From contig NZ_JBPZGY010000010.1 of NCBI RefSeq assembly GCF_051857535.1, positions 1 through 64,000 of the forward strand: a stretch of 64,000 nucleotides of DNA. The letters run 5' to 3'. Below the pieces are notes generated by a model that was not told the origin of the DNA, did no database searches, and saw nothing but the letters and a program-made list of their open reading frames with translations. This stretch comes from Roseateles_B sp051857535. Its GTDB lineage: Bacteria; Pseudomonadota; Gammaproteobacteria; Burkholderiales; Burkholderiaceae_C. Below, piece after piece: positions 16,926 to 25,856 of the stretch. Each line of letters begins with the position of its first letter. Within the stretch, counting starts at the first letter, position 1. The translations under genes were made by a program, and so were the position numbers.

Positions 16926-18587
16926 GTGAACCAAGCCACCCCTGCCATCGTTGCCGAACGCGGTGCCCAGCGTCTTCCCCGACTGGCCCTGCTGCTCTTC
17001 TGTGCTGCCTATGTGATCCCGGGCGTCTTTGGACGCGACCCCTGGCGCAATGCCGACCTCGCGGCCTATGGCTTCATGGCCAAGATCGCCGCCGGCCTGA
17101 GCCCCTGGCATCATCCGGAGCTGGGCGGCATCACGACGGACGGCGGCCTGCTGCCTTACTGGGTGGGCGCCCTCTTCATCAAGCTGCTGCCCTTGCTGGA
17201 TCCAGCCCTTGCGGCGCGCATTCCCTTTGCGCTGATCTTGGTCGCCGTGATTGCCCTGGTCTGGTACAGCAGCTTCCATTTCGCTCGCACCGAGGCTGCA
17301 CAGCCCGTGGCCTTTGCCTTTGGCGGCGAGGCGCAGGCGGTGGACTATGCACGCGCCCTGGCCGACGGTGCCCTGCTGGCGCTGGTGGCTTCGCTGGGAT
17401 TGCTGCTGCTGGGCCATGAGACCACGCCCGAGCTGCTGCAGTTGCTGGGCATGGCCTTGTTCGTCTATGGCATGGCGGCGGCCCCCTTTCGTGCAATGAA
17501 GGCACGCCTGGCCCTGCTCCTGTCCTTGCCCATCCTGGCGGCATCGGCTGCGCCGGCCGTGGCCCTGATGCTAGGGGCAGGCGGTGCACTGATCTGCTGG
17601 CGCTCAGCCTATGAGCCGGTACGTGCCAGCATGCTGTGGGTGCTGGCGGCCACGGCCTTGTCCGCACTGCTGGCCTGGGCCCTGGGCAGTTGGGCCTGGC
17701 GCCTACAAGCCGTCGCCAGTGCCGATCTACCCCTGCGCATCAGCACCCTGCTACTGTGGTTTGCTTGGCCGGTCTGGCCGCTGGCGCTGTGGACCCTCTG
17801 GCGCTGGCGCGCCTATCTGCAGCGTCGCCACGTCAGCGTACCGCTGCTGGCTGTGCTGGTCTCCCTGCTCAGTTGCCTGAGCATGGGAGGCTCCGACCGT
17901 GCACTGATGCTGGGGCTGCCGGCGCTGGCCGTGCTGGCGAGCTTTGCCCTGCCCACGTTCAGCCGCAGCATGAGCGCAATGCTGGATTGGTTCTCCATGT
18001 TCTTCTTCAGCGCCATCGCGCTGTTCATCTGGCTCTACTACCTCTCCATGCAGACGGGCTGGCCAGCCCAACCTCTGGCCAATGTGCGCAATCTGGCCAA
18101 GGGCTTCGAGCCCAGCTTCCAGCCGCTGGCACTTCTGTTCGCGCTGCTGGGGACGGCCGCCTGGGTATGCCTGCTGCGTTGGCGTACCGCGCGCCATCGG
18201 CACGCGCTGTGGAAAAGCATGGTCCTGCCTTCAGGCGGTGTGGCCCTGGCTTGGCTACTGGCCATGACCCTGTGGCTGCCTGTGCTTGACTATGCACGCA
18301 GCCACCGGCCCTTGATCGAACGGCTGGCGCGTGTCATGCCCGCCGAGGTAGCTTGCCTGGCAACCCCTGGCCAGGCGCTGTCCCTGGTTGCAGCACTGGA
18401 GGTGCAGGGGCATTGGCGGGTGGATGCGCTGCATGCCGCTACAGACACGCAATGCCCCCTGCTACTGGTCCAGTCGGACGACGCCGTCACGACAGCGCCG
18501 GCAGCAGGCTGGCAACTGCTCGCGACCGTCAAGAGGCCGACGGACCGCAACCTTTCCTATCGGCTCTACCAGCGCGCCTCGCACTGA
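16926..18587 (+). CDS. Polytopic membrane protein, ArnT/GT39-like glycosyltransferase candidate
   Basis: About 553 residues with ten or more hydrophobic segments. Early in the protein GRDPWRNADLAAYGFMAKI recalls the Asp-containing first periplasmic loop of GT-C enzymes such as ArnT, which transfer sugars from undecaprenyl phosphate. The C-terminal 100 residues are soluble and end SYRLYQRASH. The rest is Leu/Ala-rich and not diagnostic. The start is unclear: a GTG at 16926 is used, a TTG 13 codons upstream is possible, and neither has a ribosome binding site. It stands alone between rpmE2 and the convergent phoR. The membrane topology is firm; the enzyme class is a guess from the loop motif. 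Confidence 0.7.
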   Translation: MNQATPAIVAERGAQRLPRLALLLFCAAYVIPGVFGRDPWRNADLAAYGFMAKIAAGLSPWHHPELGGITTDGGLLPYWVGALFIKLLPLLDPALAARIPFALILVAVIALVWYSSFHFARTEAAQPVAFAFGGEAQAVDYARALADGALLALVASLGLLLLGHETTPELLQLLGMALFVYGMAAAPFRAMKARLALLLSLPILAASAAPAVALMLGAGGALICWRSAYEPVRASMLWVLAATALSALLAWALGSWAWRLQAVASADLPLRISTLLLWFAWPVWPLALWTLWRWRAYLQRRHVSVPLLAVLVSLLSCLSMGGSDRALMLGLPALAVLASFALPTFSRSMSAMLDWFSMFFFSAIALFIWLYYLSMQTGWPAQPLANVRNLAKGFEPSFQPLALLFALLGTAAWVCLLRWRTARHRHALWKSMVLPSGGVALAWLLAMTLWLPVLDYARSHRPLIERLARVMPAEVACLATPGQALSLVAALEVQGHWRVDALHAATDTQCPLLLVQSDDAVTTAPAAGWQLLATVKRPTDRNLSYRLYQRASH

Positions 18588-18729
18588 TGCCGCGGCGCCG
18601 ACGCCGCGCGCACCCTCCGCCACCGCACCCCTCGGCTTGCCATGGCTTGAGGCCCTGCCTGAGTCTTGCTGCCCGTTCAAGCAACTTCCCTGCAGCCGCT
18701 AGGCGGTAGAGAGCCAATCCTGAGTCCGA

Positions 18730-20088
18730 TCAGAGGCTGCCCTCGGGCACGCGTGCCGCCTCGACGCCCAGGGCCTCCACCGAGCGCACACGAGCTGCAG
18801 GCAAGGCCACGCGGAAGCGCGACCCCTTGCCCAGCTCGCTGTCGATCTTGAGCTCACCGCCGTGACGCTGGGCCACATGCTTGACGATGGAGAGCCCCAG
18901 CCCCGTGCCGCCGGTATCGCGGCTCCGGCTGCCATCGACACGGTAGAACCGTTCAGTCAGCCGCGGCACGTGCTCGCGGGCAATGCCCGGGCCACTATCG
19001 CTGACACTGATCTCGCACGAGCCATCTGCCAGCAGACCGAAACTCAACTCGATACGCCCGCCGTCCGGCGTGTAGCGCACGGCATTGTTGGCGAGGTTGG
19101 CAACGGCGCTGAGCAGCTCCGCCTCCACCCCTGCGAGCTCGGCTGACGGCCCACTGTCCAGCACCAGCTCGTGCCGGCCGTGGGACAGCGCAGACGCGTC
19201 GCTGAGCACACGCTGCAGCAGGGCCTGGGCGCCGACCCAGCGGTCGGCATCCGGCCGCGGGCTGCCTTCCAGCTGCGCCAGCGTCAGCAAATCACTCACC
19301 AGGGACTGCATGCGCTGGGTCTGCTGATTCATGAGGCTCAGCACGCGTCTGCGCTCCGGCTCGGTCAAAGGCAGGGAGGCCATGGTCTCGATGAAGCCGG
19401 CCAGCACCGTCAGGGGAGTACGGATCTCATGCGAAACATTGGCCACGAAGTCCCGCCGCATGGCCTCGGCGCGTTCGCGCTCGGTGATGTCCTGGGTCAG
19501 CACGAGACGCATGCCATCGCCATAGGCACGCACGACCACGGCCAGCGTGAGACGGCCGCGCACATGGGACAACACCAGGGGCTGGCTGTAGTCGCCAGAC
19601 TGCAGCAGGGCCACAAAGGCCGGAAAGCGCACGAGGTTGGTCACACGCTGATCACGGTCCCGTTGAGGATCCAGCGAGAAATGGTCCGCAGCCACGCGGT
19701 TGCACCAACGGATGTGATCCTCGGCATCCAGCATCAACACGCCATTGGGCGAAGCCTCGATGGCAGAGAGGAACTGCAGCAGCTCCTGGCGCTCGCGCTC
19801 GATGGCGCGGTCGCGGTCCCGCACGGCACGCTCCATGCGGTAGGCCAGCTCACCCCACAGGCCACGGTCCCGTGGCGCCGCGCCAGCCTGAGCGCCGCGC
19901 AACCATTGCATCAGCCGGTGCGCGCGCAGCGAGTCCACCGTGAACAGCGCCGCGACACCGATCAGCGCACCCGTCAGCGGTGGCAGCCAGGGCAACTCCG
20001 GCCACCAGCGGCCCAGCAGCCAGGCAAGACCTGCCCCCAGCAGCACAGCCAGCGCCGCCAGCACCACGCGAGGCAACATCCAAGTCAT
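18730..20088 (-). CDS. phoR: Phosphate regulon sensor histidine kinase PhoR
   Basis: This 452-residue inner-membrane kinase phosphorylates PhoB when phosphate is scarce and is held off by PhoU and the Pst transporter. Two N-terminal hydrophobic segments (about 5-28 and 36-52) are followed by a PAS domain (about 100-200, EASPNGVLMLDAEDHIRWCN). The H-box FVANVSHEIRTPLT carries His220. The N box is LSAVANLANNAVRYTPDGG, with G boxes DSGPGI and GGTGLGLSIVKHV. The ATG at 20088 places the first membrane segment at the N-terminus. It is the last gene of the pst-pho run, 181 bp after phoB. Confidence 0.95.
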   Translation of the reverse strand: MTWMLPRVVLAALAVLLGAGLAWLLGRWWPELPWLPPLTGALIGVAALFTVDSLRAHRLMQWLRGAQAGAAPRDRGLWGELAYRMERAVRDRDRAIERERQELLQFLSAIEASPNGVLMLDAEDHIRWCNRVAADHFSLDPQRDRDQRVTNLVRFPAFVALLQSGDYSQPLVLSHVRGRLTLAVVVRAYGDGMRLVLTQDITERERAEAMRRDFVANVSHEIRTPLTVLAGFIETMASLPLTEPERRRVLSLMNQQTQRMQSLVSDLLTLAQLEGSPRPDADRWVGAQALLQRVLSDASALSHGRHELVLDSGPSAELAGVEAELLSAVANLANNAVRYTPDGGRIELSFGLLADGSCEISVSDSGPGIAREHVPRLTERFYRVDGSRSRDTGGTGLGLSIVKHVAQRHGGELKIDSELGKGSRFRVALPAARVRSVEALGVEAARVPEGSL

Positions 20089-20269
20089 TTCAGATATCCA
20101 TTCCGCATTCGCTACATCCGCCAAGCGCCGCGCCCGGGCTGTCCGAGCGCAGCGCCGGCTCGCCCCACCGGACACCGGCTGTGGCTTGATGCCATAGGCA
20201 GTGCCGTCCCATCGGTGGACTGCGCAGGCTCACTCGTCCGGCAACACGACCTGACAAAGCGCACCCTCC

Positions 20270-20971
20270 CTATGCCGAAATGGCCGCCACCTGCTGCGTC
20301 AACCGGTAGCCCGCGCCCCGCACTGTCTCGATCATGCGCTGGCACTGCACCTTCTCCAGGGCCTCGCGCAGGCGCTTGACATGCACGTCCACCGTGCGTT
20401 CCTCGATGAAGACATGGTCGCCCCAGACACGATCCAGCAGCTGCGAACGGCTGTGCACGCGCTCCGGATGGGTCATGAAGAAATGCAGCAGGCGGAACTC
20501 GGTCGGACCCAACTTCACCTCCACCCCTTCGCGGCTCACGCGGCGGGTGCCGGGGTCCAGGCTCAGTTGGCCGACCTCCACCACCGAATCCAGGGCTTCG
20601 GGCGCCTTGCGGCGCAGCACCGCGCGGATGCGGGCCAGCAGCTCATTGGTAGAGAAGGGTTTGGTGAGGTAGTCGTCAGCGCCAGCATCCAGCCCGGACA
20701 CCTTGTCGCTCTCTTCGGCACGTGCCGTGAGCATGATGATGGGCAGCTCCTTGGTCCGTGCGGCCGATCGCCACTGGCGCGCCAGGCCGATGCCGGACTG
20801 GCCCGGCAGCATCCAGTCCAGCACCACCAGATCGGGCAGGACACGGTCCACTTCCAGCTGGGCCTGGTCGGCGCTGCCAGCCAGGGTCACCTCGAAGCCC
20901 GCGTGGCGCAGGTTGATGGAGATCAGTTCGGCGATCGCGGATTCGTCCTCGACGACGAGAATGCGGCTCAT
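20270..20971 (-). CDS. phoB: Phosphate response regulator PhoB
   Basis: This 233-residue OmpR-family regulator binds Pho boxes when phosphorylated. The receiver domain has acidic Glu8/Asp9, phospho-acceptor Asp52 (VVLDWMLPG), Thr82 and Lys104 (YLTKPFS). The winged helix has GPTEFRLLHFFMTHPERVHSR and the recognition region RTVDVHVKRLREAL, ending in RGAGYRL. AAGGAG precedes the ATG by nine bases. It lies 25 bp after phoU and before phoR. Confidence 0.97.
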   Translation of the reverse strand: MSRILVVEDESAIAELISINLRHAGFEVTLAGSADQAQLEVDRVLPDLVVLDWMLPGQSGIGLARQWRSAARTKELPIIMLTARAEESDKVSGLDAGADDYLTKPFSTNELLARIRAVLRRKAPEALDSVVEVGQLSLDPGTRRVSREGVEVKLGPTEFRLLHFFMTHPERVHSRSQLLDRVWGDHVFIEERTVDVHVKRLREALEKVQCQRMIETVRGAGYRLTQQVAAISA

Positions 20972-20996
20972 GGTTCGTACTCCTTGTCGGTGAGGC

Positions 20997-21707
20997 TCAG
21001 GGCTTGACCATGGTGGCCACGGCATCCGGCGTGTTGTGGCGCACGTCCGTGCCCTTCACCACATAGATGATCACTTCAGCAAGATTCTTTGCGTGGTCAC
21101 CGACGCGCTCAATGGCCTTGGCCACGAAGATCAGGTCGATGCAAGCGGAGATGGTGCGCGGGTCTTCCATCATGTAGGTGATCAGCTTGCGCATCAGACC
21201 GTCGAACTCCTTGTCGATGGCGTCATCTTGCTTCAACACTTCCAAGGCACGATCCACGTCCAGGCGAGCAAAGGCATCCAGCGCCTTGCGCAGTTGGGCG
21301 GTGGCAAGCTCGGCCTCGAAGCTCAGGTCGGACATGGGCAGGCGCAGGCGGCCGGACACACCCTCGTTCATCAGGCGTTGAACAGTGCGGGCCACCCGGG
21401 CCGCCTCGTCACCCACGCGCTCCAGATTGGCAATGGTCTTGGAGACCGCGATCAGCAAGCGCAGGTCACGGGCCGTGGGCTGGCGGCGGGCGATGATGCT
21501 GGAGAGATCACGATCGATCTCGACTTCCATGGCATTCACGCGCTCCTCCGTCTTGAGCACGGCAGCGGCGAGGTCGGCGCTGAAGTTGATCAGGGCCTCG
21601 ACCGACTGCGCCACCTGGGCCTCGACCAGCCCCCCCATCTCCAGCACACGGGTGGAGATACCACTCAGCTCGGCATCGAACTGCGTGGACAGATGCTTGT
21701 CACTCAT
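20997..21707 (-). CDS. phoU: Phosphate signalling protein PhoU
   Basis: This 236-residue all-helical cytoplasmic protein links the Pst transporter to PhoR and keeps the kinase inactive when phosphate is plentiful. It shows the two PhoU repeats, each with the metal-binding ExxxD motif: LERVGDEAARVA in the first and IERVGDHAKNLAE in the second. AAGGAG lies eight bases before the ATG. It follows pstB by 98 bp. Confidence 0.97.
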   Translation of the reverse strand: MSDKHLSTQFDAELSGISTRVLEMGGLVEAQVAQSVEALINFSADLAAAVLKTEERVNAMEVEIDRDLSSIIARRQPTARDLRLLIAVSKTIANLERVGDEAARVARTVQRLMNEGVSGRLRLPMSDLSFEAELATAQLRKALDAFARLDVDRALEVLKQDDAIDKEFDGLMRKLITYMMEDPRTISACIDLIFVAKAIERVGDHAKNLAEVIIYVVKGTDVRHNTPDAVATMVKP

Positions 21708-21805
21708 TCTCTTGCTCCTTGTGATGGCCGGCTCGCAGGGCCTGCCATCCTTTCATTCCTCGGCGCAAACATGGCCTGCGCCCCGACATCCACAGGGCCG
21801 CGGCC

Positions 21806-22591
21806 TCAGCCGAAGCGCCCGGTGATGTAGTCCTCCGTGTCTTTGCGCTTGGGCTTCATGAAGAGCTCGGCCGTGGGCCCGAACTCGATCAGGTCGCCCA
21901 GATACATATAGGCCGTGTAGTCCGAGCAGCGGGCCGCCTGCTGCATGTTGTGGGTGACGATGGCCACGGTGTAGTCAGCCTTCAGTTCGTGGATCAGCTC
22001 CTCGATCTTGCCCGTGGAAATGGGGTCCAGGGCTGAGCAGGGTTCATCCAGCAGCAGCACCTCAGGCTTGATGGCGATGCCGCGGGCGATGCAAAGGCGC
22101 TGTTGCTGGCCGCCCGAGAGGCCGGAACCGCTCTGATTGAGCTTGTCCTTGACCTCGTTCCAGAGCGCAGCTTTCTTCAGCGCCCACTCCACACGCTCGT
22201 CCATCTCCACGCGCGGCAGTGTCTCGAAGAGACGAACGCCGAAGGCGATGTTGTCGTAGATGGACATGGGGAACGGTGTGGGCTTCTGGAAGACCATGCC
22301 CACCTTGGCGCGGATCAGGGAGACGTCATCGCCGCTGGAAAGAATGTCACTGCCATCCAGCAGGATCTGGCCTTCGGCCCGCTGCTCAGGATAGAGCTCG
22401 AACATGCGGTTCAGGGTGCGCAGCAGCGTGGACTTGCCGCAGCCGGACGGCCCGATGAAGGCGGTGACCTTCTTCTCCGGGATGTCCAGGTTGATGTTCT
22501 TGAGGGCGTGGAAGTTGCCGTAATAGAAATTCAGGTTGCGCACCGACAGCTTGGCACGCTCCGTAACGGGCATTTCGACCTTGGTATCCAT
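21806..22591 (-). CDS. pstB: Phosphate ABC transporter ATP-binding protein PstB
   Basis: This 261-residue ATPase powers high-affinity phosphate uptake as a dimer under PstA and PstC. It carries Walker A GPSGCGKST (47-55), the Q-loop in VFQKPTPFPMS, signature LSGGQ (158-162), Walker B VLLLDEP (178-184) and the switch His214 in VTHNMQQA. It lies 12 bp after pstA. Confidence 0.98.
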   Translation of the reverse strand: MDTKVEMPVTERAKLSVRNLNFYYGNFHALKNINLDIPEKKVTAFIGPSGCGKSTLLRTLNRMFELYPEQRAEGQILLDGSDILSSGDDVSLIRAKVGMVFQKPTPFPMSIYDNIAFGVRLFETLPRVEMDERVEWALKKAALWNEVKDKLNQSGSGLSGGQQQRLCIARGIAIKPEVLLLDEPCSALDPISTGKIEELIHELKADYTVAIVTHNMQQAARCSDYTAYMYLGDLIEFGPTAELFMKPKRKDTEDYITGRFG

Positions 22592-22603
22592 GAGTCTCTC
22601 GCT

Positions 22604-23479
22604 TCAGTGCTTTTTCTTGAACAGGACGCGCGCCAGGATGTTCAGCGCCAGAACGCCCATGGTGATGAGGAAGACACCCGCCCAGGCCAGTTTCTGCCAG
22701 TTTTCGTAGGGGCTCATCGCGAACTTGAAGATGGTCACCGGCAGGCTGGCCATGGGCTCGCCCAGGGACGAGGTCCAGAACTGGTTGGACAGGGCCGTGA
22801 ACAGCAGCGGTGCGGTCTCGCCGGAGATGCGCGCCAGGGCCAGCAGCACGCCGGTGATCACGCCGGCACGGGCCGACTTCAGCGTCACCGAGAGGATGAC
22901 CTTCCACTTGGGCGTGCCCAGGGCATAGGCCGCCTCGCGCAGGGCATTGGGCACGAGACTCAGCATGTTCTCGGTGGTGCGGATCACCACCGGGATCACG
23001 ATCAGGGCCAGGGCCAGCACGCCGGCCAGGCCGGAGAAGGTCTTCATGCGCGAGACCACCACGGCATAGACGAAGAGCCCGATCACGATGGACGGTGCCG
23101 ACAGCAGGATGTCGTTGATGAAGCGCACCGCCGCACCCAGCCGCGTCTTCTGGCCGTACTCCGCCAGGTAGACGCCAGCCATGATGCCGATGGGCGTCCC
23201 CAGCAGCGTGGCCAGGCCCACCATGGTGATGGAGCCGAAGATGGCATTGGCCAAGCCGCCGACCTCCGCCTGCGGAGGCGGCGTCATCTCGGTGAAGGTA
23301 GCCCAGTTGAGCCCGCCAATGCCCAGGCGAACGGTTTCGAAAAGGATCCAGATCAGCCAGAACACGCCGAAGGCCATGGCCGCCAGGGACAGGGCCAGGG
23401 CGATGGCATTGGTGCGCTTGCGGCGAGCGTGGTGGCTCAGACGCTTGGCGTCCATCGATTGGGCGACGGAGGTGTTCAT
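22604..23479 (-). CDS. pstA: Phosphate ABC transporter permease PstA
   Basis: This 291-residue inner-membrane permease has about six hydrophobic segments and the ABC-permease EAA loop in NALREAAYALGTPKWKV. It forms the phosphate channel with PstC. Its ATG overlaps the pstC stop by four bases (ATGA), so translation is coupled. Confidence 0.97.
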   Translation of the reverse strand: MNTSVAQSMDAKRLSHHARRKRTNAIALALSLAAMAFGVFWLIWILFETVRLGIGGLNWATFTEMTPPPQAEVGGLANAIFGSITMVGLATLLGTPIGIMAGVYLAEYGQKTRLGAAVRFINDILLSAPSIVIGLFVYAVVVSRMKTFSGLAGVLALALIVIPVVIRTTENMLSLVPNALREAAYALGTPKWKVILSVTLKSARAGVITGVLLALARISGETAPLLFTALSNQFWTSSLGEPMASLPVTIFKFAMSPYENWQKLAWAGVFLITMGVLALNILARVLFKKKH

Positions 23480-24507
23480 GCGCGGGCTCCTTCGCTCTTC
23501 TTCAGGCGGCTCAGCAGGATCTTGGAGAAGCTCAGCACCACGAAAGTGATGAAGAACAGCACCAGGCCCAGGTAGATCAGGGAAGCCTGGTGCAGGCCCT
23601 CGCCGGCTTCGGCGAATTCATTGGCCAGGGCCGAGGTGATGCTGTTGGCCGCCTCGAAGATGGAGGGTGAGTTCAGCTGGTTCATGTTGCCGATCACAAA
23701 GGTGACGGCCATGGTCTCGCCCAGGGCGCGGCCCAGGCCCAGCATCACGCCGCCAACCACGCCAGTCTTGGTGAAGGGCAGCACGACCTTCCACACCACT
23801 TCCCAGGTCGTCGCGCCCAGGCCATAGGCCGACTCCTTCAGCATGGGCGGCGTCACCTCGAAGACGTCGCGCATCACCGAGGCGATGAAGGGAATGATCA
23901 TGATGGCCAGGATGATGCCGGCCGACAGGATGCCTATGCCCACGGGCGGGCCGGTGAACAGTGCGCCGAGATAGGGAACACCATCGAAGAGCTTCTGCAG
24001 CGGCTGCTGCACGAAGGTCGAGAGAATCGGGCCGAAGACCAGCAGGCCCCACATGCCGTAGACGATGGAGGGCACGGCGGCCAGCAGCTCCACCGCGATG
24101 CCTAGCGGGCCACGCAGCCAGTTGGGCGACAGCTCGGTCAGGAAAATCGCGATGCCAAAGCTCACCGGCACGGCGATCAGCAGCGCGATGAAGGAGGTCA
24201 TCAGCGTGCCGTAGATCATCACCAGGCCGCCGAACTTCTCCTGCACGGGGTCCCAGTCCTTGCTGACCAGAAAACCAAGTCCGAACTCGCGGATGGCGGG
24301 CATGGCGCCCAGCAGAAGAGACAGCAGGATGCCTGCCAGCAGCGCCAGCGTCAGCCAGGCGGCGCCCTGCGCCAGGCCGGCGAAGAGCGCATCGGCCCAA
24401 GGCAGGGTGCGGCGTCGCTCGGGCGGCTGGCCCTGGGGGAGCGACCGCTTCTGGGCGCGATCCCGATCAGAGGTGTCGGTCATAGGGGGAGTCAGTACGG
24501 CGGCCAT
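23476..24507 (-). CDS. pstC: Phosphate ABC transporter permease PstC
   Basis: This 343-residue permease has an Arg/Pro-rich cytoplasmic N-terminus before the first membrane segment, then about six segments. The EAA loop reads KESAYGLGATTWEVVWKV, and EKFGGLVMIYGTLMTS is typical of PstC. The ATG at 24507 has GGAGG five bases upstream. A later ATG at 24483 is possible. It is separated from pstS by a stem-loop and overlaps pstA. Confidence 0.96.
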   Translation of the reverse strand: MAAVLTPPMTDTSDRDRAQKRSLPQGQPPERRRTLPWADALFAGLAQGAAWLTLALLAGILLSLLLGAMPAIREFGLGFLVSKDWDPVQEKFGGLVMIYGTLMTSFIALLIAVPVSFGIAIFLTELSPNWLRGPLGIAVELLAAVPSIVYGMWGLLVFGPILSTFVQQPLQKLFDGVPYLGALFTGPPVGIGILSAGIILAIMIIPFIASVMRDVFEVTPPMLKESAYGLGATTWEVVWKVVLPFTKTGVVGGVMLGLGRALGETMAVTFVIGNMNQLNSPSIFEAANSITSALANEFAEAGEGLHQASLIYLGLVLFFITFVVLSFSKILLSRLKKSEGARA

Positions 24508-24552
24508 GGAAACCTCCACGATACGGTGCTTGAGCAGTTCAGGCGATACGCA

Positions 24553-24587
24553 CAAGCCCCGGCGCCGGGCTGCAGCGTCGGGGCTTG
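24553..24587 (-). other. Stem-loop between pstS and pstC
   Basis: CAAGCCCCG (24553-24561) and CGGGGCTTG (24579-24587) form a 9-bp stem with a 17-base loop and no following T-run. Its place, just after the gene for the abundant binding protein and before the permease genes, suggests an mRNA stabiliser or partial terminator. That would let pstS be expressed above the rest of the operon. Confidence 0.6.
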
Positions 24588-24612
24588 CATCGCATGGCAG
24601 CTGCTTCTGTGC

Positions 24613-25653
24613 TTACTTGTAGCTGATGGCCTTGCCGGCAGCGTCCTTGATCTGGTCCGCCCATTGCTTGCGGATCAGGTCCTTGACGGAGGCGGGCAGC
24701 GGCACGTAGTCGAGGTCATCGGCCATCTTGTCGCCCTGGCTGTAGGCCCATTCGAAGAACTTCAGGCTGGCGGCTGCAGCGGCGGGCTTGTCCTGCACCT
24801 TGTGCATCAGGATGAAGGTGGCGCCGGTGATGGGCCAGCTGTCCTTGCCGGCCTGCTCGGTCAGCACCTGGTAGAAGCTCTTGTTCCACTCGGCACCGGC
24901 GGCAGCGGCCTTGAAGGCGTCATCGCTGGGCGAGACGTAGTTGCCGGCGGCATTCTTCAGCTGCACGAAGGCCATCTTGTTCTGCTTGGCGTAGGCGTAC
25001 TCCACATAACCGATGGAGTTGGGCAAGCGCATCACGAAAGCGGACACGCCCTCGTTGCCCTTGCCACCCGTGCCCGTCGGCCAGTTCACGGCCGTGCCCT
25101 CGCCCACCTTGCTCTTCCACTCGGCATTGACCTTGGAGAGGTAGTTGGTGAAGAGGAAGCTGGTACCGGAGCCATCGGCGCGGCGCACCGGAGCGATGGC
25201 GGCGTCAGGCAGGGCCACGCCGGGGTTCAGCGCGGTGATGGCAGCGTCGTTCCACTTGCTGATCTTGCCCAGGTAGATGTCACCCAGCACGGCGCCGGTG
25301 AGCTTCAGTTGGCCAGGGTTCACGCCCTTGATGTTCACCACGGGGACCACGCCGCCGATGACGGTGGGGAACTGCAGCAGCCCATCCTTGGCCAGCTCAT
25401 CGTCCTTCAGCGGCGCATCGGAGGCACCAAAGTCCACCGTCTTGGCCTTGATCTGACGGATACCGGCACCGGAGCCAACCGACTGGTAGTTGATGCGAGC
25501 GCCATTGGCTTTGTGATAAGCGTCAGCCCACTTGGCATAGACAGGCGCCGGGAAGGAGGCGCCAGCGCCCGTGACATCCTGCGCCTGAGCCAGGCCGCAG
25601 GCGGCGGCGAATGCAGTCATCAGGAGGCCGGTGCGGATCAGCTTGTTTGTCAT
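24613..25653 (-). CDS. pstS: Phosphate-binding periplasmic protein PstS
   Basis: This 346-residue protein has a signal peptide (MTNKLIRTGLL to LAQAQ, cleavage near residue 24). The mature part starts DVTGAGASFPAPVYAKW, and the ligand loops include YQSVGSGAGIRQI and VRRADGSGTSFLF. It captures phosphate in the periplasm and passes it to PstCA. The ATG at 25653 starts the signal peptide. It is the first gene of the pst-pho run, with Pho-box-like repeats upstream at 25710-25736. Confidence 0.97.
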   Translation of the reverse strand: MTNKLIRTGLLMTAFAAACGLAQAQDVTGAGASFPAPVYAKWADAYHKANGARINYQSVGSGAGIRQIKAKTVDFGASDAPLKDDELAKDGLLQFPTVIGGVVPVVNIKGVNPGQLKLTGAVLGDIYLGKISKWNDAAITALNPGVALPDAAIAPVRRADGSGTSFLFTNYLSKVNAEWKSKVGEGTAVNWPTGTGGKGNEGVSAFVMRLPNSIGYVEYAYAKQNKMAFVQLKNAAGNYVSPSDDAFKAAAAGAEWNKSFYQVLTEQAGKDSWPITGATFILMHKVQDKPAAAAASLKFFEWAYSQGDKMADDLDYVPLPASVKDLIRKQWADQIKDAAGKAISYK

Positions 25654-25709
25654 TTCAGTCCTATCGCGTTTGGGTTGTTGAGCGATGAACAGGATGCTAT
25701 GACCACTCT

Positions 25710-25736
25710 GTGACGAGTGCATGACACAGATGACAG
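25710..25736 (-). promoter_or_regulatory. Pho-box-like repeats upstream of pstS
   Basis: On the minus strand TGTCATG and CGTCACA occur 11 bp apart, the spacing of PhoB half-sites, and an additional CTGTCAT lies 9 bp further upstream. The known consensus is two CTGTCAT-like repeats with an 11-bp period. The site is about 60-80 bp ahead of the pstS start. Confidence 0.7.
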
Positions 25737-25768
25737 TCACATTCCCCCTGCCGACCGGGGCAGCTGAA

Positions 25769-25797
25769 TTGTCATACCAGCTTCACCGCCTTGTCAT
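25769..25797 (+). promoter_or_regulatory. Three Pho-box half-sites facing the FAS1 lipoprotein gene
   Basis: TTGTCAT at 25769, GCTTCAC at 25780 and TTGTCAT at 25791 repeat with an exact 11-bp period on the plus strand, as in tandem PhoB sites. A weak -10-like TACGCT lies about 10 bp downstream (25808), the usual distance when a Pho box replaces the -35. The FAS1 gene starts 60 bp after the last half-site. Confidence 0.62.
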
Positions 25798-25856
25798 GTC
25801 ACCTGCCTACGCTGCCGGACATTGCCTTTTCTCACAGCCAAGGTGGAGACCCCGAC

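Noticed and set aside
25719..25797. Possible start of the FAS1 gene or pstS inside the shared upstream region
   Set aside because: The frames extend into this region, but the signal peptides start only at 25857 and 25653, each at an ATG, and the extensions overlap the Pho-box repeats.
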